The notes beneath the pieces are model-generated. The model worked only from the letters and a program-made list of their open reading frames with translations. It did no database searches and was not told the origin of the DNA. Of a stretch of 64,000 nucleotides of DNA, positions 24,671 to 33,071 are shown piece by piece. A program made the translations under genes and the position numbers. Origin of the DNA: Dyella sp. SG609 (GTDB lineage: Bacteria > Pseudomonadota > Gammaproteobacteria > Xanthomonadales > Rhodanobacteraceae); contig NZ_JAAZQJ010000009.1 of the NCBI RefSeq assembly GCF_012275375.1, forward strand, positions 1 through 64,000, written 5' to 3'. How positions within the stretch are numbered: position 1 is the stretch's first letter; each line of letters starts with the position of its first letter.

Positions 24671-25432
24671 CTAAGGCAAGCCAACGTAGCTCCGCTTGAA
24701 CTTCACCGCCTGCGCCATCCCCGGCACCCTCCACTCGCCCAGCACGGTGAGCTGCTTGCCATCCGGCGCGAGCTGCCAGCGTTGTTCGAGCTGCGAGCCG
24801 TCGGCGTACTGGATCGATACGCGCAGGCCGTCGGCTTCGCGGGAGCCGGCGACCATCGCGTTGCCGGACAGCGATTGGCGGCGCTGTCCATCGAGGTGTA
24901 CGTCCATGTTCTGGCCATTCGCGAAACGCACCTGCACCGCTTGCGCGTCCTGCTGCACCAGCAGCACGTTGTCCTGTTCGAGCGTGGGCGGCAGCGCGTA
25001 GTCGCCGCGGAAATCCTGGGCCTTGTCGTCCTTGCTGCTGTCGCTGGAAGCGCTCTTGCCGCCGCGGCCGCCATGGCCGCCGCCCATATGGCCGCCTCCG
25101 CCCATGCCACCGCCCCCCATACCTCCACCGCCCGCGCCGCGCCCCATGCCACCACCACGGCGACCACCGCCGCTGCGCGCGCCTTGCGCCGGCGCGCCGC
25201 TCGACGAAGCCGCCGCAGGCGCGGCCATGCCGCGCGCCGCTTCGCGCAGCAGGCCCTGCACGGTGTCGGGGGTGTCGCTGTTGCGGTCGTCGAGGCGCCA
25301 GGCGCCGGCATAGCTGGCGGTCTGCGCCTGCTCGGCATGCAGGTCGCTGGCAATCAGCGCGACCGCGCCGAGAATCGTCAGCTGCAAAAGCAGCAAGAGA
25401 AAGCCGTGGCGGCGGCGAAAGCTCCGGGCCAT
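24671..25432 (-). CDS. exported glycine-rich protein, unknown function
   Basis: A 253-aa protein with an N-terminal signal or anchor (RRRHGFLLLLLQLTILGAVALIA, residues 6-28). The middle (about residues 85-127) is an extreme low-complexity tract of GGGM and GGGH repeats with several His. The C-terminal half is a folded beta domain: DYALPPTLEQDNVLLVQQDAQAVQVRF, then a paired GLRVSIQYADGSQLEQRWQLAPDGKQLTVLGEW. The C-terminal pattern recalls periplasmic beta proteins that report on a spent substrate, but no family is recognised. The Gly/His tract might bind metal or form a flexible linker. It is monocistronic and convergent with the toxin gene. Confidence 0.6.
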   Translation of the reverse strand: MARSFRRRHGFLLLLLQLTILGAVALIASDLHAEQAQTASYAGAWRLDDRNSDTPDTVQGLLREAARGMAAPAAASSSGAPAQGARSGGGRRGGGMGRGAGGGGMGGGGMGGGGHMGGGHGGRGGKSASSDSSKDDKAQDFRGDYALPPTLEQDNVLLVQQDAQAVQVRFANGQNMDVHLDGQRRQSLSGNAMVAGSREADGLRVSIQYADGSQLEQRWQLAPDGKQLTVLGEWRVPGMAQAVKFKRSYVGLP

Positions 25433-25866
25433 AGATGCAACCGTCAGTCACCCCTCAATGGGCATAAAGAGGGATGACGCGCGAACCGGGCCGCGGTTGA
25501 CATCGCGCTGACACATCGCAAGAAACGGAGGGGCTGGCCGCCCGTCCCTTCATCGCGGGCGAGCGCTACACCATCGCCGATATCTCGCTCTTTGCGTATA
25601 CCAGGCTGGCAGGCGATGCGGGATTCGAGCTACAGCCTTACGCGCATCTGCGCGCATGGATGGCGCGCGTCGAGGCACAGCCCGCGCACCTGGGCGAGCG
25701 GTTCCAGTACACGGTCGATCCGCACGCACCGGCTTGAGCGCAAGCCGCGCGCGGGTCTGTACGAGGCTGCTGCCCGGTTTATACCCGGCGTCTCTCAGTA
25801 CTCCCGGTACGGGCCGCCCCGCCGAGGCAATGGCATACTCGGCGCTCCCGTTGACCGGAGCATCCC
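25433..25866. other. 434-bp gap with a gene remnant
   Basis: 25433-25527 is the upstream region of the minus-strand glycine-rich gene, 25528-25737 a GST remnant, and 25738-25866 the leader of the aminopeptidase gene, where GGAG (25856-25859) is its ribosome site. No promoter was identified with confidence. Confidence 0.6.
25528..25737 (+). pseudogene. C-terminal remnant of a glutathione S-transferase
   Basis: The frame beginning at 25528 and ending at TGA 25735-25737 encodes a 69-residue stretch with the C-terminal helical-domain pattern of a GST: LAARPFIAGERYTIADISLF, then AYTRLAGDAGFELQPYAHLR and AWMARVEAQP. The IADISLF motif is the GST N-capping box. No start codon, ribosome site or thioredoxin-fold half precedes it; the upstream sequence is unrelated. 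It is therefore a truncated gene. It differs from the intact GST at 20149-20835, so it is not a local duplication of it. Confidence 0.75.
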
Positions 25867-27738
25867 ATGCGCCTCCTTAGCGCCTTCGCCATCGGCGCCT
25901 TCAGCCTGCCGCTGGCCGCCTACGCCGCCGATCCCCATTCCTACGCCCAGCCCGACCAGGTGCGCGTCACCCACCTGGACCTGGACCTGAAGATCGACTT
26001 CCCGCACAAGCAGCTCGACGGCGTGGCCACGCTGAAGCTGGACTGGAAAGACGCCAAGGCGCAGGCGCTGGTGCTGGACACGCGCGACCTGAAGATCGCC
26101 AAGGTGGAAGCGGTGGATGCCGCCGGCAAGGCCAGCGCGCTGAAGTACGCCTTGGCGCCGGCCGACAAGCAGCTCGGCAGCAAGCTCACCATCCAGGCGC
26201 CGCAGCATCCGGCGCAGGTGCGCATCGCCTACGTCACCGCGCCCACCGCCTCGGGCCTGCAGTGGCTGACGCCGGAGCAGACGGCCGACAAGAAAGCGCC
26301 CTTCATGTTCTCGCAGTCCGAATCGATCCACGCGCGCTCGTGGGTGCCGCTGCAGGATTCGCCGGCGATCCGCTTCACCTACAGCGCGCATGTCAGCGCG
26401 CCGAAGAACGTGCGCGTGGCGATGAGCGCGCTCAACGACGCCAAGCACGCGCTGGACGGCGATTTCCGCTTCGACCAGCCGCACCCGATCCCGTCCTACC
26501 TGCTGGCCGTCGCCGCCGGCGATATCGACGTGAAGGAAACCGGCCCGCGCTCGGCCGTGTATGCCGAACCCAGCGTGGTCGGCAAGGCCGCCAAGGAATT
26601 CGAGGACACCGAGAAGCTGATCAAGGCTACCGAGCAGCTCTACGGCCCCTACGCGTGGGGCCGCTACGACCTGCTGGTGCTGCCGCCGTCCTTCCCGTTC
26701 GGCGGCATGGAAAACCCGAACATGACCTTCGCCACGCCGACCGTGCTGGTGGGCGACAAGAGCCTGGTCTCGCTGGTCTCGCATGAGCTGGCGCATTCCT
26801 GGTCGGGCAACCTGGTGACCAGCGCCGCGTGGCGCGACATCTGGCTCAACGAAGGCTTCACCACCTACGTGCAGGGCCGCATCACCGAAGCGGTGTACGG
26901 CAAGACGCTGGCCGACGAGGAAGCGCTGCTGTCCGCGCGCGACCTGCAGAAGCATATCGGCGAGATGCCGCAGAACTCGCAGAAGCTGGCGCCGGAACCG
27001 CACGGCGTGGACGCGGACGACACGCTGTCCGACGTGGCCTACACCAAGGGTTCGTGGTTCCTGCGCACGCTGGAGCAGCGCTTCGGCCGCAGCACCTTCG
27101 ATGCGTACCTCAAGGGCTATTTCGCCCACTTCGCATTCCAGAGCATCGACACCGAACAGATGCTGGAGTACCTGAAGGCCCATCTGTTCGACCAGAACCC
27201 GGGCAAGATGGACTGGGCCGAAGTGAAGGAATGGGTGTACGAGCCGGGCATTCCGAAGAACGCGCCGCTGCCCGTCTCGCCGCGCTTCGACGCCATCGAC
27301 AAGGAACGCGCCGGCTTCCTCGCCGGCTCGCTGGCCGCCGACAAGCTCGACGCCCGGGGCTGGAACACGCAGGAATGGATGTACTTCCTGGACGGCATGC
27401 CCGACGTCGCGCCGCTGGAGAAAATGCAGCAGCTCGACGCCGCCTGGCATCTCACCGGCACGCCGAACGCCGAGATCGGCATGCGCTGGTACAGCCACGC
27501 CATCGCCGCCGGCGACAAGGCCGTGTGGAGCGCCGCCGCCGAGCACATGACGCGCATCGGCCGCCTGTACCTGACCACGCCGCTGTACCGCGCCTTCGTC
27601 AAGACGCCGGAAGGCCTGGCCTACGCCGAGCAGGTGTATGCGAAGGCGAAGTCCGGCTATCACCCGATGACCCAGGACGCCGTCCAGCGGATCATCGACA
27701 AGGCCAGGCACCCGGCGGCGAAGAAGCCGGCCAAGTGA
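25867..27738 (+). CDS. M1-family zinc aminopeptidase, exported
   Basis: A 623-aa aminopeptidase of the M1 (leukotriene-A4-hydrolase-like) family with a signal peptide (cleavage after AAYA, residue 20). The exopeptidase loop GGMENPNMTF is at about 279-288. The zinc site is complete: H306-E307-x-x-H310 in HELAHSWSGN and Glu329 in WLNEGFTTY, with the standard 18-residue spacing. A C-terminal helical domain follows from about 430. It should trim N-terminal residues from peptides in the periplasm. GGAG lies seven bases before the start. The alpha/beta hydrolase gene follows 82 bp downstream. Confidence 0.93.
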   Translation: MRLLSAFAIGAFSLPLAAYAADPHSYAQPDQVRVTHLDLDLKIDFPHKQLDGVATLKLDWKDAKAQALVLDTRDLKIAKVEAVDAAGKASALKYALAPADKQLGSKLTIQAPQHPAQVRIAYVTAPTASGLQWLTPEQTADKKAPFMFSQSESIHARSWVPLQDSPAIRFTYSAHVSAPKNVRVAMSALNDAKHALDGDFRFDQPHPIPSYLLAVAAGDIDVKETGPRSAVYAEPSVVGKAAKEFEDTEKLIKATEQLYGPYAWGRYDLLVLPPSFPFGGMENPNMTFATPTVLVGDKSLVSLVSHELAHSWSGNLVTSAAWRDIWLNEGFTTYVQGRITEAVYGKTLADEEALLSARDLQKHIGEMPQNSQKLAPEPHGVDADDTLSDVAYTKGSWFLRTLEQRFGRSTFDAYLKGYFAHFAFQSIDTEQMLEYLKAHLFDQNPGKMDWAEVKEWVYEPGIPKNAPLPVSPRFDAIDKERAGFLAGSLAADKLDARGWNTQEWMYFLDGMPDVAPLEKMQQLDAAWHLTGTPNAEIGMRWYSHAIAAGDKAVWSAAAEHMTRIGRLYLTTPLYRAFVKTPEGLAYAEQVYAKAKSGYHPMTQDAVQRIIDKARHPAAKKPAK

Positions 27739-27820
27739 TCGACGCCGCACGGCGCGCCGGGCTTGATCGGCGCGCCGTGCGACCCGACATGCTCTCCTTT
27801 CTCCTGCGCGGATCGTCACG

Positions 27821-28840
27821 ATGACCAAGTCCACTCTTCCCGCCGCCGGCCAGGGCAGCCAGCGCCCCTTGTGGCAGCGGCTGCTGATCCGCCGCCTGAA
27901 ATTCCTCGCCATCGTGGCGCTCGTGCTGGGCCTGGGCCTGGGCGGCTGCTATCTGTTCGCGCCGCAATGGCTGCTGCGCGCGGAAGTGGCGCGCAAGGCG
28001 ATGGCCGCGCACGTGGAAACGCATTCGGTGCAGGTGGGCGACACCAAGTGGGTCTACTACGAAGGCGGCAAGGGTCCGACCCTGCTGCTGCTGCACGGCT
28101 TCGGCGCCGACAAGAATGTGTGGCTGGAACAGCTGCGCCTGCTCACCCCGAATTTCCACGTGATCGCGCCGGACCTGCCGGGCTGGGGCGATTCCACCCG
28201 CGTCGACGGCGCCAGCTACAACATCGATGCACAGGCCGCGCGCCTGCAGGGCTTCGTCGCGGCGCTGCGGCTGCAGCAGGTGATCCTGGTCGGCCATTCG
28301 ATGGGCGGCGCCATTGCCGGCACCTACGCGGCCGACCATCCGGAGCACGTGGCCGCGCTGGCGCTGATCGATGCGTTCGGCCTGAAGACCAGGGAGAACG
28401 ACTTCGTGCGCCAGTCGCTGGCCGGCACGAACCTGTTCAACTACGACGACCGCGCCGGCTTCGAACGCGCCACTTTGCTGGCCTTCGAGAAGATGCCCAG
28501 CATCCCGGGCCGCTTCGTCGACGTGCTGATCAAGAAGAACCAGGACGAACGCCCCTTTACCGACCGCACCTTCCACGAACTGCTCGATCCCTCGCAGTAC
28601 CTGTCGGTGCAGAACCGCCTGGACCGCCTGACCATGCCGGTGCTGGGCCTGTGGTGCCACGACGACAAGATCATCGACATCTCCGGGCTGGACAGCCTGC
28701 GCAACGGCCTGACGCATTCCAGCGCGATCAGCTCCTCGGTGCTCAGCGGCTGCAATCACATGCCGGTGCTGGAGAAGCCGGAGGAGACCTCGCGGATCCT
28801 GGGCGCCTTCGCCGTGCAGCACATGCCGCTGGGCGGCTGA
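27821..28840 (+). CDS. membrane-anchored alpha/beta hydrolase
   Basis: A 339-aa alpha/beta-fold hydrolase with one N-terminal membrane anchor (about residues 27-48). HGFGADKNVW near 92 supplies the oxyanion loop, GHSMGG (Ser near 160) is the nucleophile elbow, HDDKIID holds the probable Asp, and GCNHMPVLE the His. The closest general pattern is of periplasmic lipases/esterases and MhpC-like enzymes; the natural substrate is unknown. It follows the M1 aminopeptidase and precedes the GFA gene by 22 bp, so it may be transcribed with one or both. Confidence 0.82.
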   Translation: MTKSTLPAAGQGSQRPLWQRLLIRRLKFLAIVALVLGLGLGGCYLFAPQWLLRAEVARKAMAAHVETHSVQVGDTKWVYYEGGKGPTLLLLHGFGADKNVWLEQLRLLTPNFHVIAPDLPGWGDSTRVDGASYNIDAQAARLQGFVAALRLQQVILVGHSMGGAIAGTYAADHPEHVAALALIDAFGLKTRENDFVRQSLAGTNLFNYDDRAGFERATLLAFEKMPSIPGRFVDVLIKKNQDERPFTDRTFHELLDPSQYLSVQNRLDRLTMPVLGLWCHDDKIIDISGLDSLRNGLTHSSAISSSVLSGCNHMPVLEKPEETSRILGAFAVQHMPLGG

Positions 28841-28862
28841 TGTTCGACGAAGGGAGTCCGGC

Positions 28863-29294
28863 ATGCTGATCGAAGGACGCTGCCACTGCGGCAACATCTC
28901 GTTCGTGCTGGACTGGCAGCCCGACCCCGAGAGCATCCCGGCGCGCGCGTGCACCTGCACCTTCTGCACCCGCCATGGCGGCCTGTGGACGTCGAATCCC
29001 CAGGGCAGGCTGCAGGTGCGCGTGGCCGATCCCGCGCGCGTCTCGCGCTATGCCTTCGGCACCGAAACCGCGGCGTTCCAGATCTGCATGACCTGCGGCG
29101 TGGTGCCGCTGGTCACCAGCCGCATCGACGGGCAGCTGTACGCGGTGGTCAACGTCAATACCTTCGAGAACGTCGATCCCTCGCTGCTGCAGCGCAGTTC
29201 CAGCACCCTGGACGGGGAAGGCGTGGGCGATCGCCTGGCGCGCCGCCAGCGCAACTGGATCGGCCAGGTGGATTTTCCCGCGGCCGACGGCTGA
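28863..29294 (+). CDS. GFA/CENP-V-domain zinc protein
   Basis: A 143-aa protein of the glutathione-dependent formaldehyde-activating (GFA) family. The zinc ligands are C7xC9, C30xCxxC35 and C75xxC78, all visible in RCHCGN, ACTCTFC and ICMTCG. One founder of the family was proposed to accelerate formation of S-hydroxymethylglutathione, but the function of most members is unproven. The size is typical for a single-domain member. It is 22 bp downstream of the hydrolase gene. The 95-bp gap to the MFS gene holds a foldable leader. Confidence 0.85.
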   Translation: MLIEGRCHCGNISFVLDWQPDPESIPARACTCTFCTRHGGLWTSNPQGRLQVRVADPARVSRYAFGTETAAFQICMTCGVVPLVTSRIDGQLYAVVNVNTFENVDPSLLQRSSSTLDGEGVGDRLARRQRNWIGQVDFPAADG

Positions 29295-29303
29295 ATTTAA
29301 AAG

Positions 29304-29386
29304 TTTCTTTAGTCGCCGCAGCCATGCTGCTCTGCGACAATAGGCGACGCCGCGCTCCGCCTGCTTCGCGGCCTGCCTTAAAGAAA
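29304..29386 (+). promoter_or_regulatory. candidate structured leader (three-way junction) of the MFS gene
   Basis: An outer helix TTTCTTTA / TAAAGAAA (29304-29311 and 29379-29386) encloses two helices that abut it and each other: GTCGCC / GGCGAC (29312-29317 and 29343-29348), itself capped by GCAGC-CAT-GCTGC (29318-29330), and GCCGCG / CGCGGC (29349-29354 and 29367-29372). The outer helix ends three bases before the MFS start codon and would occlude the ribosome site, as in translation-controlling leaders. An alternative pairing of GTCGC with GCGAC (29334-29338) competes with the second helix. No known riboswitch family is recognised. A chance GC-rich fold is the alternative. Confidence 0.35.
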
Positions 29387-29389
29387 TCC

Positions 29390-30586
29390 ATGACTAACGC
29401 TATCCACGACGAGCCCCAGGGCCTGCGGCTGACCTGGCGCATCGTCCAGATCGTCAGCTTCACCTTCCTGGCCTACCTGGTGATCGGCCTGCAGCTGGCC
29501 GTGCTGCCGCCGTTCGTGCACAGCGACCTGGGCTACGGCGCGGTGCTCGCCGGCCTGGTGGTGAGCACGCAGTACATCGCCACCTTCCTGAGCCGCGGCT
29601 TTGCCGGACGCACTTCCGATACCGCGGGCCCCAAGCGCGCGGCGATGATCGGCATGGCCGCCTGCGGCGTCAGCGCCGTGCTGATGATCGCCGCCGCCCT
29701 GCTGCGGCCGTGGCCGCTGGCGTCGCTCGTGCTGCTGCTGCTCGGGCGCCTCGCGCTGGGCGTGGGCGAAAGCTGCGTGGGCACGGGCTGCATCATGTGG
29801 GGCATCGGGCGCGTGGGGCCGGCGCATACGGCCAAGGTGATTTCGTGGAACGGCGTGGCGACGTACGGTGCGCTCGCCGCGGGTGCGCCGCTGGGCGTGC
29901 AGCTCGCCAGCGCGTTCGGTTTTATCGGCATCGGCATCGCGGGCGCGCTGCTGATGGTGGCGGGCCTGTTGCTCGGATGGCGCCGGCCGGCGGCGAAAGT
30001 GGAATCCGGCGAACGGCTGCCGATGCATCACGTGTTCGGCCGCGTGTTCCCCTACGGCATGGGCCTGGCCCTGGGCGCGATCGGCTTCGGCGCCCTCGCC
30101 ACCTTCGTCACCCTGTACTACGCGGCGATGGGCTGGAGCGGCGCGGCGGCCACGCTGAGCGTGTTCGGCGCGTGCTTCGTCGGCGTGCGCCTGGTGCTGG
30201 GCGGGGCGATCTCGCGCTTCGGCGGCTATCGCGTGGCGCTGGTGTCGTTCACGCTGGAATGCGTGGGCCTGATCGTGCTCGCGTCGGCGGGCAGCGCGGC
30301 CATGGCCATGTTCGGCGGCGCGCTGACGGGCCTGGGTTTCTCGCTGATTTTCCCGGCGCTCGGCGTCGAAGCGGTGCAGCGGGTGACGCTGAGCAATCGC
30401 GGCTCCGCCCTGGGCGCGTATTCGGTGTTTACCGACCTGGCGCTGGGCGTGGCCGGTCCGCTGGGCGGATGGCTGGTGTCGGGCGGACGATATGGGCCGC
30501 TGTTCGCCACGGCGGCGGGGTTTTCGGTGGTGGCGATCGCGCTCACCGCATGGCTATATCTGCGCTACGGCCGCCGCATTGCGTAG
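29390..30586 (+). CDS. major facilitator superfamily transporter
   Basis: A 398-aa inner-membrane transporter with twelve predicted helices. The loop 2-3 motif (RGFAGRTSDTAGPKRAA, about 63-79) is a variant of the MFS G-x-x-x-D-R/K motif. A matching second-half loop (RFGGYRVAL) and a GALTGLGFSLIFPALGVEAVQ helix follow. The pattern resembles the YfcJ/YhhS-type efflux family, and the substrate is unknown. The start at ATG 29390 (MTNAIHDEPQ) fits the short cytoplasmic N-terminus. The TAG stop codon is supplied by the GTAG head of the REP element. Translation may be controlled by the leader at 29304-29386. Confidence 0.85.
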   Translation: MTNAIHDEPQGLRLTWRIVQIVSFTFLAYLVIGLQLAVLPPFVHSDLGYGAVLAGLVVSTQYIATFLSRGFAGRTSDTAGPKRAAMIGMAACGVSAVLMIAAALLRPWPLASLVLLLLGRLALGVGESCVGTGCIMWGIGRVGPAHTAKVISWNGVATYGALAAGAPLGVQLASAFGFIGIGIAGALLMVAGLLLGWRRPAAKVESGERLPMHHVFGRVFPYGMGLALGAIGFGALATFVTLYYAAMGWSGAAATLSVFGACFVGVRLVLGGAISRFGGYRVALVSFTLECVGLIVLASAGSAAMAMFGGALTGLGFSLIFPALGVEAVQRVTLSNRGSALGAYSVFTDLALGVAGPLGGWLVSGGRYGPLFATAAGFSVVAIALTAWLYLRYGRRIA

Positions 30587-30670
30587 GTTGGGGTGAGCGC
30601 AGCGAACCCCAACGGTGCAAGCCTCGTGCGCACCGCACTGTTGGGGTTCGCTGCGCTCACCCCAACCTAC
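30583..30670. repeat. inverted pair of GTAG-headed REP elements (SMAG/REPIN-like)
   Basis: Two 31-bp copies, 30583-30613 and 30640-30670, are perfect reverse complements separated by 26 bp. Each begins with the tetranucleotide GTAG and is itself a hairpin: GTTGGGGT / ACCCCAAC around an 11-base loop. This is the anatomy of the SMAG/REP elements of Stenotrophomonas and Xanthomonas relatives, which are mobilised as inverted pairs (REPINs) by REP-associated tyrosine transposases. It lies between convergent genes, where the large cruciform could end transcription from both sides. No transposase gene is in the window. Confidence 0.9.
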
Positions 30671-30676
30671 CGCGGA

Positions 30677-31447
30677 TCAATCCGCGACGTCGGCCACCAG
30701 CCGGTCGAGCTCCGCCTTCAGGATCGCCCCGTTCTGCCGCAGCCAGTCGCGCTGCTCGCGCCAGTCGGGGAAGAGGTGCTCCACCTGCGCCCAGAAGCGC
30801 GGCGAATGGCTGCGCACTTTCAGATGGCACAGCTCGTGCGCCAGCACGTAGCGCAGGGCCGCGGGCGGCGCGAGGGCCAACGCGAGATCGAGGTTGATGC
30901 GATCGCGCGTATCGAGGCTGCCCCACAGGCTTTTCATCGGGCGGATGCGCAGCGCGGTGGGCGCCAGGCCCAGCTGCGGCACGTAGCCGGCCATCCAGCG
31001 TGCCACGTCGCGGCGCATCAGCGTTTCGAAATACGAGGCGAGCAGGCCGCGCGCCACCGGCAGCGCGCGCGTATGCGGGCGCGGCAGCACCAGGGTGAGG
31101 CCGCCTTCGTAGGGTTCGACTTTCGGATACGGGCCTTCGGCCCAGTCCAGCAAGGTGGTTTCGCCGCGCAGCGGGAATTCGGTGGCATAGCCCAGGCGCA
31201 GCGGCGGCAGCGGCTTGGTCACCAGGTTCAATTCGTCGAGCTTCTTCTCCAGCCAGTCGACGTGGCTGCGCAGGAAGGCGCTGACCTGGGCCGGGTGCGT
31301 GCCGTGCGGATAGGAAACGCGCGCGCCCTTCGGCGTGACGGTGAGACGCAGGCGGCGCGCGCGCGGATGCGCGGACTTGAGCACGCGGATGGTCCCGCCG
31401 CTCGTCGTCGACAATTCCAGCCAGTCGCCTTCCAGATGCTGCGTCAT
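30677..31447 (-). CDS. YgjP-like (SprT-related) zinc metallopeptidase
   Basis: A 256-aa protein of the YgjP/DUF45 metallopeptidase family. The zinc-binding motif HELCHL (near residue 204) and the downstream HSPRFW...FPDWREQRDWL block are characteristic, as is the preceding RIRPMKSLWGS. Such proteins are predicted cytosolic zinc proteases; in gut bacteria the family is often next to restriction genes, but no such neighbour is present here. ATG 31447 (MTQHLEGDW) was preferred over an 18-residue extension. The stop is only 6 bp from the REP pair. It is downstream of rdgC on the same strand with a 260-bp gap in which I see nothing else. Confidence 0.82.
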   Translation of the reverse strand: MTQHLEGDWLELSTTSGGTIRVLKSAHPRARRLRLTVTPKGARVSYPHGTHPAQVSAFLRSHVDWLEKKLDELNLVTKPLPPLRLGYATEFPLRGETTLLDWAEGPYPKVEPYEGGLTLVLPRPHTRALPVARGLLASYFETLMRRDVARWMAGYVPQLGLAPTALRIRPMKSLWGSLDTRDRINLDLALALAPPAALRYVLAHELCHLKVRSHSPRFWAQVEHLFPDWREQRDWLRQNGAILKAELDRLVADVAD

Positions 31448-31707
31448 CGGTACTACCCCGCCTTGCTGTCTATGCTGCTCCCGGCCGCCCTGTCCCGCCA
31501 TTGTCCGCCCGCCACTGTGGGGAGAGCATGCAGGCTATGCAAGACGGCTGGGTGACGCCCGGCGCAGGGGCGCCGGGAACCAGGATAGATGGGGTTCGGC
31601 GGGGAAAATTCCAGCCGTGGCGCGGGTTTCGGAGCATTGGCCGCATAACCGCGCGGCCTGGCGGGCGGCAGCTCGACGCTTTCGAGCCGCCGTTCAGCCT
31701 GGCCGGC

Positions 31708-32625
31708 TCAGCCGTCGGCGGGGCGGGGCAGGCCGAACCACTCCTCCAGCTTGCCCAGCAGGCGCTCCAGCTCCAGGGTCAGCAGGGCGAAGCTGGCATC
31801 CATCTCGGCGGCGGCGTCCTGGTGGCTGTCGCCCATCTCGTCCAGAACGACGTCCAGGAACTTGAGCTTGCGCACCACCAGGTCCTCGCCCAGCACGAAG
31901 CTCATGCGGTCGTCGAACACCAGGCCCAGCTGGAACACCTGCTTGCCGTTGCGCAGGTGCTCCTTCATCTCCTCGCTGTCCAGCTCCTGGCGGCGGCAGC
32001 GGGCGATGGCGCCGGTGGCGGTGGCCGGGTCGCGCAGCTCGCATTCGTCGCCCAGGGCCAGGCCGGCCGGCAGGTTGCCGGTGGCCAGCCAGTCGGTCAT
32101 CAGCACGCGCGGGCCTTCCTCCGGCGCCAGCGGCACCGCGGGGAAGCTGCCCAGGGCCTCGCGCATCTGGGTCAGCGCGTTCTCGGCGGACTTGCGGCTG
32201 GAGGTGTCCAGCACCAGCCAGCCGTGGCGCTTGTCCACGTAGGCCGACAGGCGCGAGCTGCGCACGAAGGCGCGCGGCAGCAGTTCGGTGAGCAGGTCTT
32301 CCTTGAGGCGCTTGCGCTCGCGGCCGCCGACCTTGCGGCCTTCTTCCTCGGCGATCTTCTGCACCTTGCGCTGCAGCTCGTCGTTGACCACGGCGGCCGG
32401 CAGCAGCTTGTCCTCGCTGCCCACGGTGACCAGGGTGCAGGCCTTCACCGCATGGGTGAGCGCCGCTTCCTCGCCCCGCCCTACCGGCGGCACGAAGCCC
32501 TTGGTGCCCATTTCCAGCGGCCCGCAGGGGCGCAGGCGGTGCTCGGCCAGGACTTCGTCGAGTCGGTTGAGGTCTTCGGCCACGGCGGGGGAAAAGCGGA
32601 ACAGCGTGAGATTGCGGAAGAACAT
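31708..32625 (-). CDS. rdgC: recombination-associated protein RdgC
   Basis: RdgC, a 305-aa ring-forming DNA-binding protein that coats double-stranded DNA and limits RecA activity. The N-terminus MFFRNLTLFRF is diagnostic, as are FVPPVGRGEEAALTHA (about 44-60) and DKLLPAAVVNDELQ (about 72-85). At 305 aa the length matches the usual 303-aa protein. The start at ATG 32625 was chosen by this conserved N-terminus; the open frame continues 21 codons upstream without support. The upstream gap (32626-33071) is shared with the divergent TonB receptor gene. Confidence 0.95.
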   Translation of the reverse strand: MFFRNLTLFRFSPAVAEDLNRLDEVLAEHRLRPCGPLEMGTKGFVPPVGRGEEAALTHAVKACTLVTVGSEDKLLPAAVVNDELQRKVQKIAEEEGRKVGGRERKRLKEDLLTELLPRAFVRSSRLSAYVDKRHGWLVLDTSSRKSAENALTQMREALGSFPAVPLAPEEGPRVLMTDWLATGNLPAGLALGDECELRDPATATGAIARCRRQELDSEEMKEHLRNGKQVFQLGLVFDDRMSFVLGEDLVVRKLKFLDVVLDEMGDSHQDAAAEMDASFALLTLELERLLGKLEEWFGLPRPADG

Positions 32626-33071
32626 GACTGGGCTGGGTATCCGGGCGGTCTGGCGGCCCCGGACCGGGGCGCACGAAACGACCATCATACCGGATGAGGC
32701 CGCCCCGGCCCTCGCTCATGCCGTCCGGGGCATGTCGATATGCCGGCTCTGGACTCATCGCCGCTGCCGCGGACCTGCGGCTCAGGAAAAAGTACGAAGC
32801 CGTGCACGGATTCGTTTAGCCATCTATACATCCAAAAAACTTTTCGCTATAACGGACTCGCATGCCGCATCGCAACATTCTGGGAGAAGTTGCGCGGTCA
32901 TGTCTCGAGCGAAAAGCGTCGGCCGCGCCAGCGGCTTCCGGCAGCGTCGCTTTCGACCATCCATCGGATTGAACAGCACCATCCAGGCACTGCGGGCACC
33001 GCAGGCTCAGCCGCGACATGCCATGTCCGCGGGGAGCTTCCGCGCCCGCTCAATGGGGAGAGCACGACGCA
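32626..33071. other. 446-bp divergent intergenic region between rdgC and a TonB receptor gene
   Basis: No gene is supported. It contains a plus-strand promoter candidate (32825-32853) and an untranslated leader of about 210 nt before the receptor gene. GGGGAG at 33054-33059 is a somewhat distant ribosome site. Confidence 0.5.
32825..32853 (+). promoter_or_regulatory. promoter candidate for the TonB receptor gene
   Basis: TATACA (32825-32830), a 17-bp spacer, then TATAAC (32848-32853), in an AT-rich island (catccaaaaaacttttcgc). The predicted start is near 32860. Confidence 0.5.
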
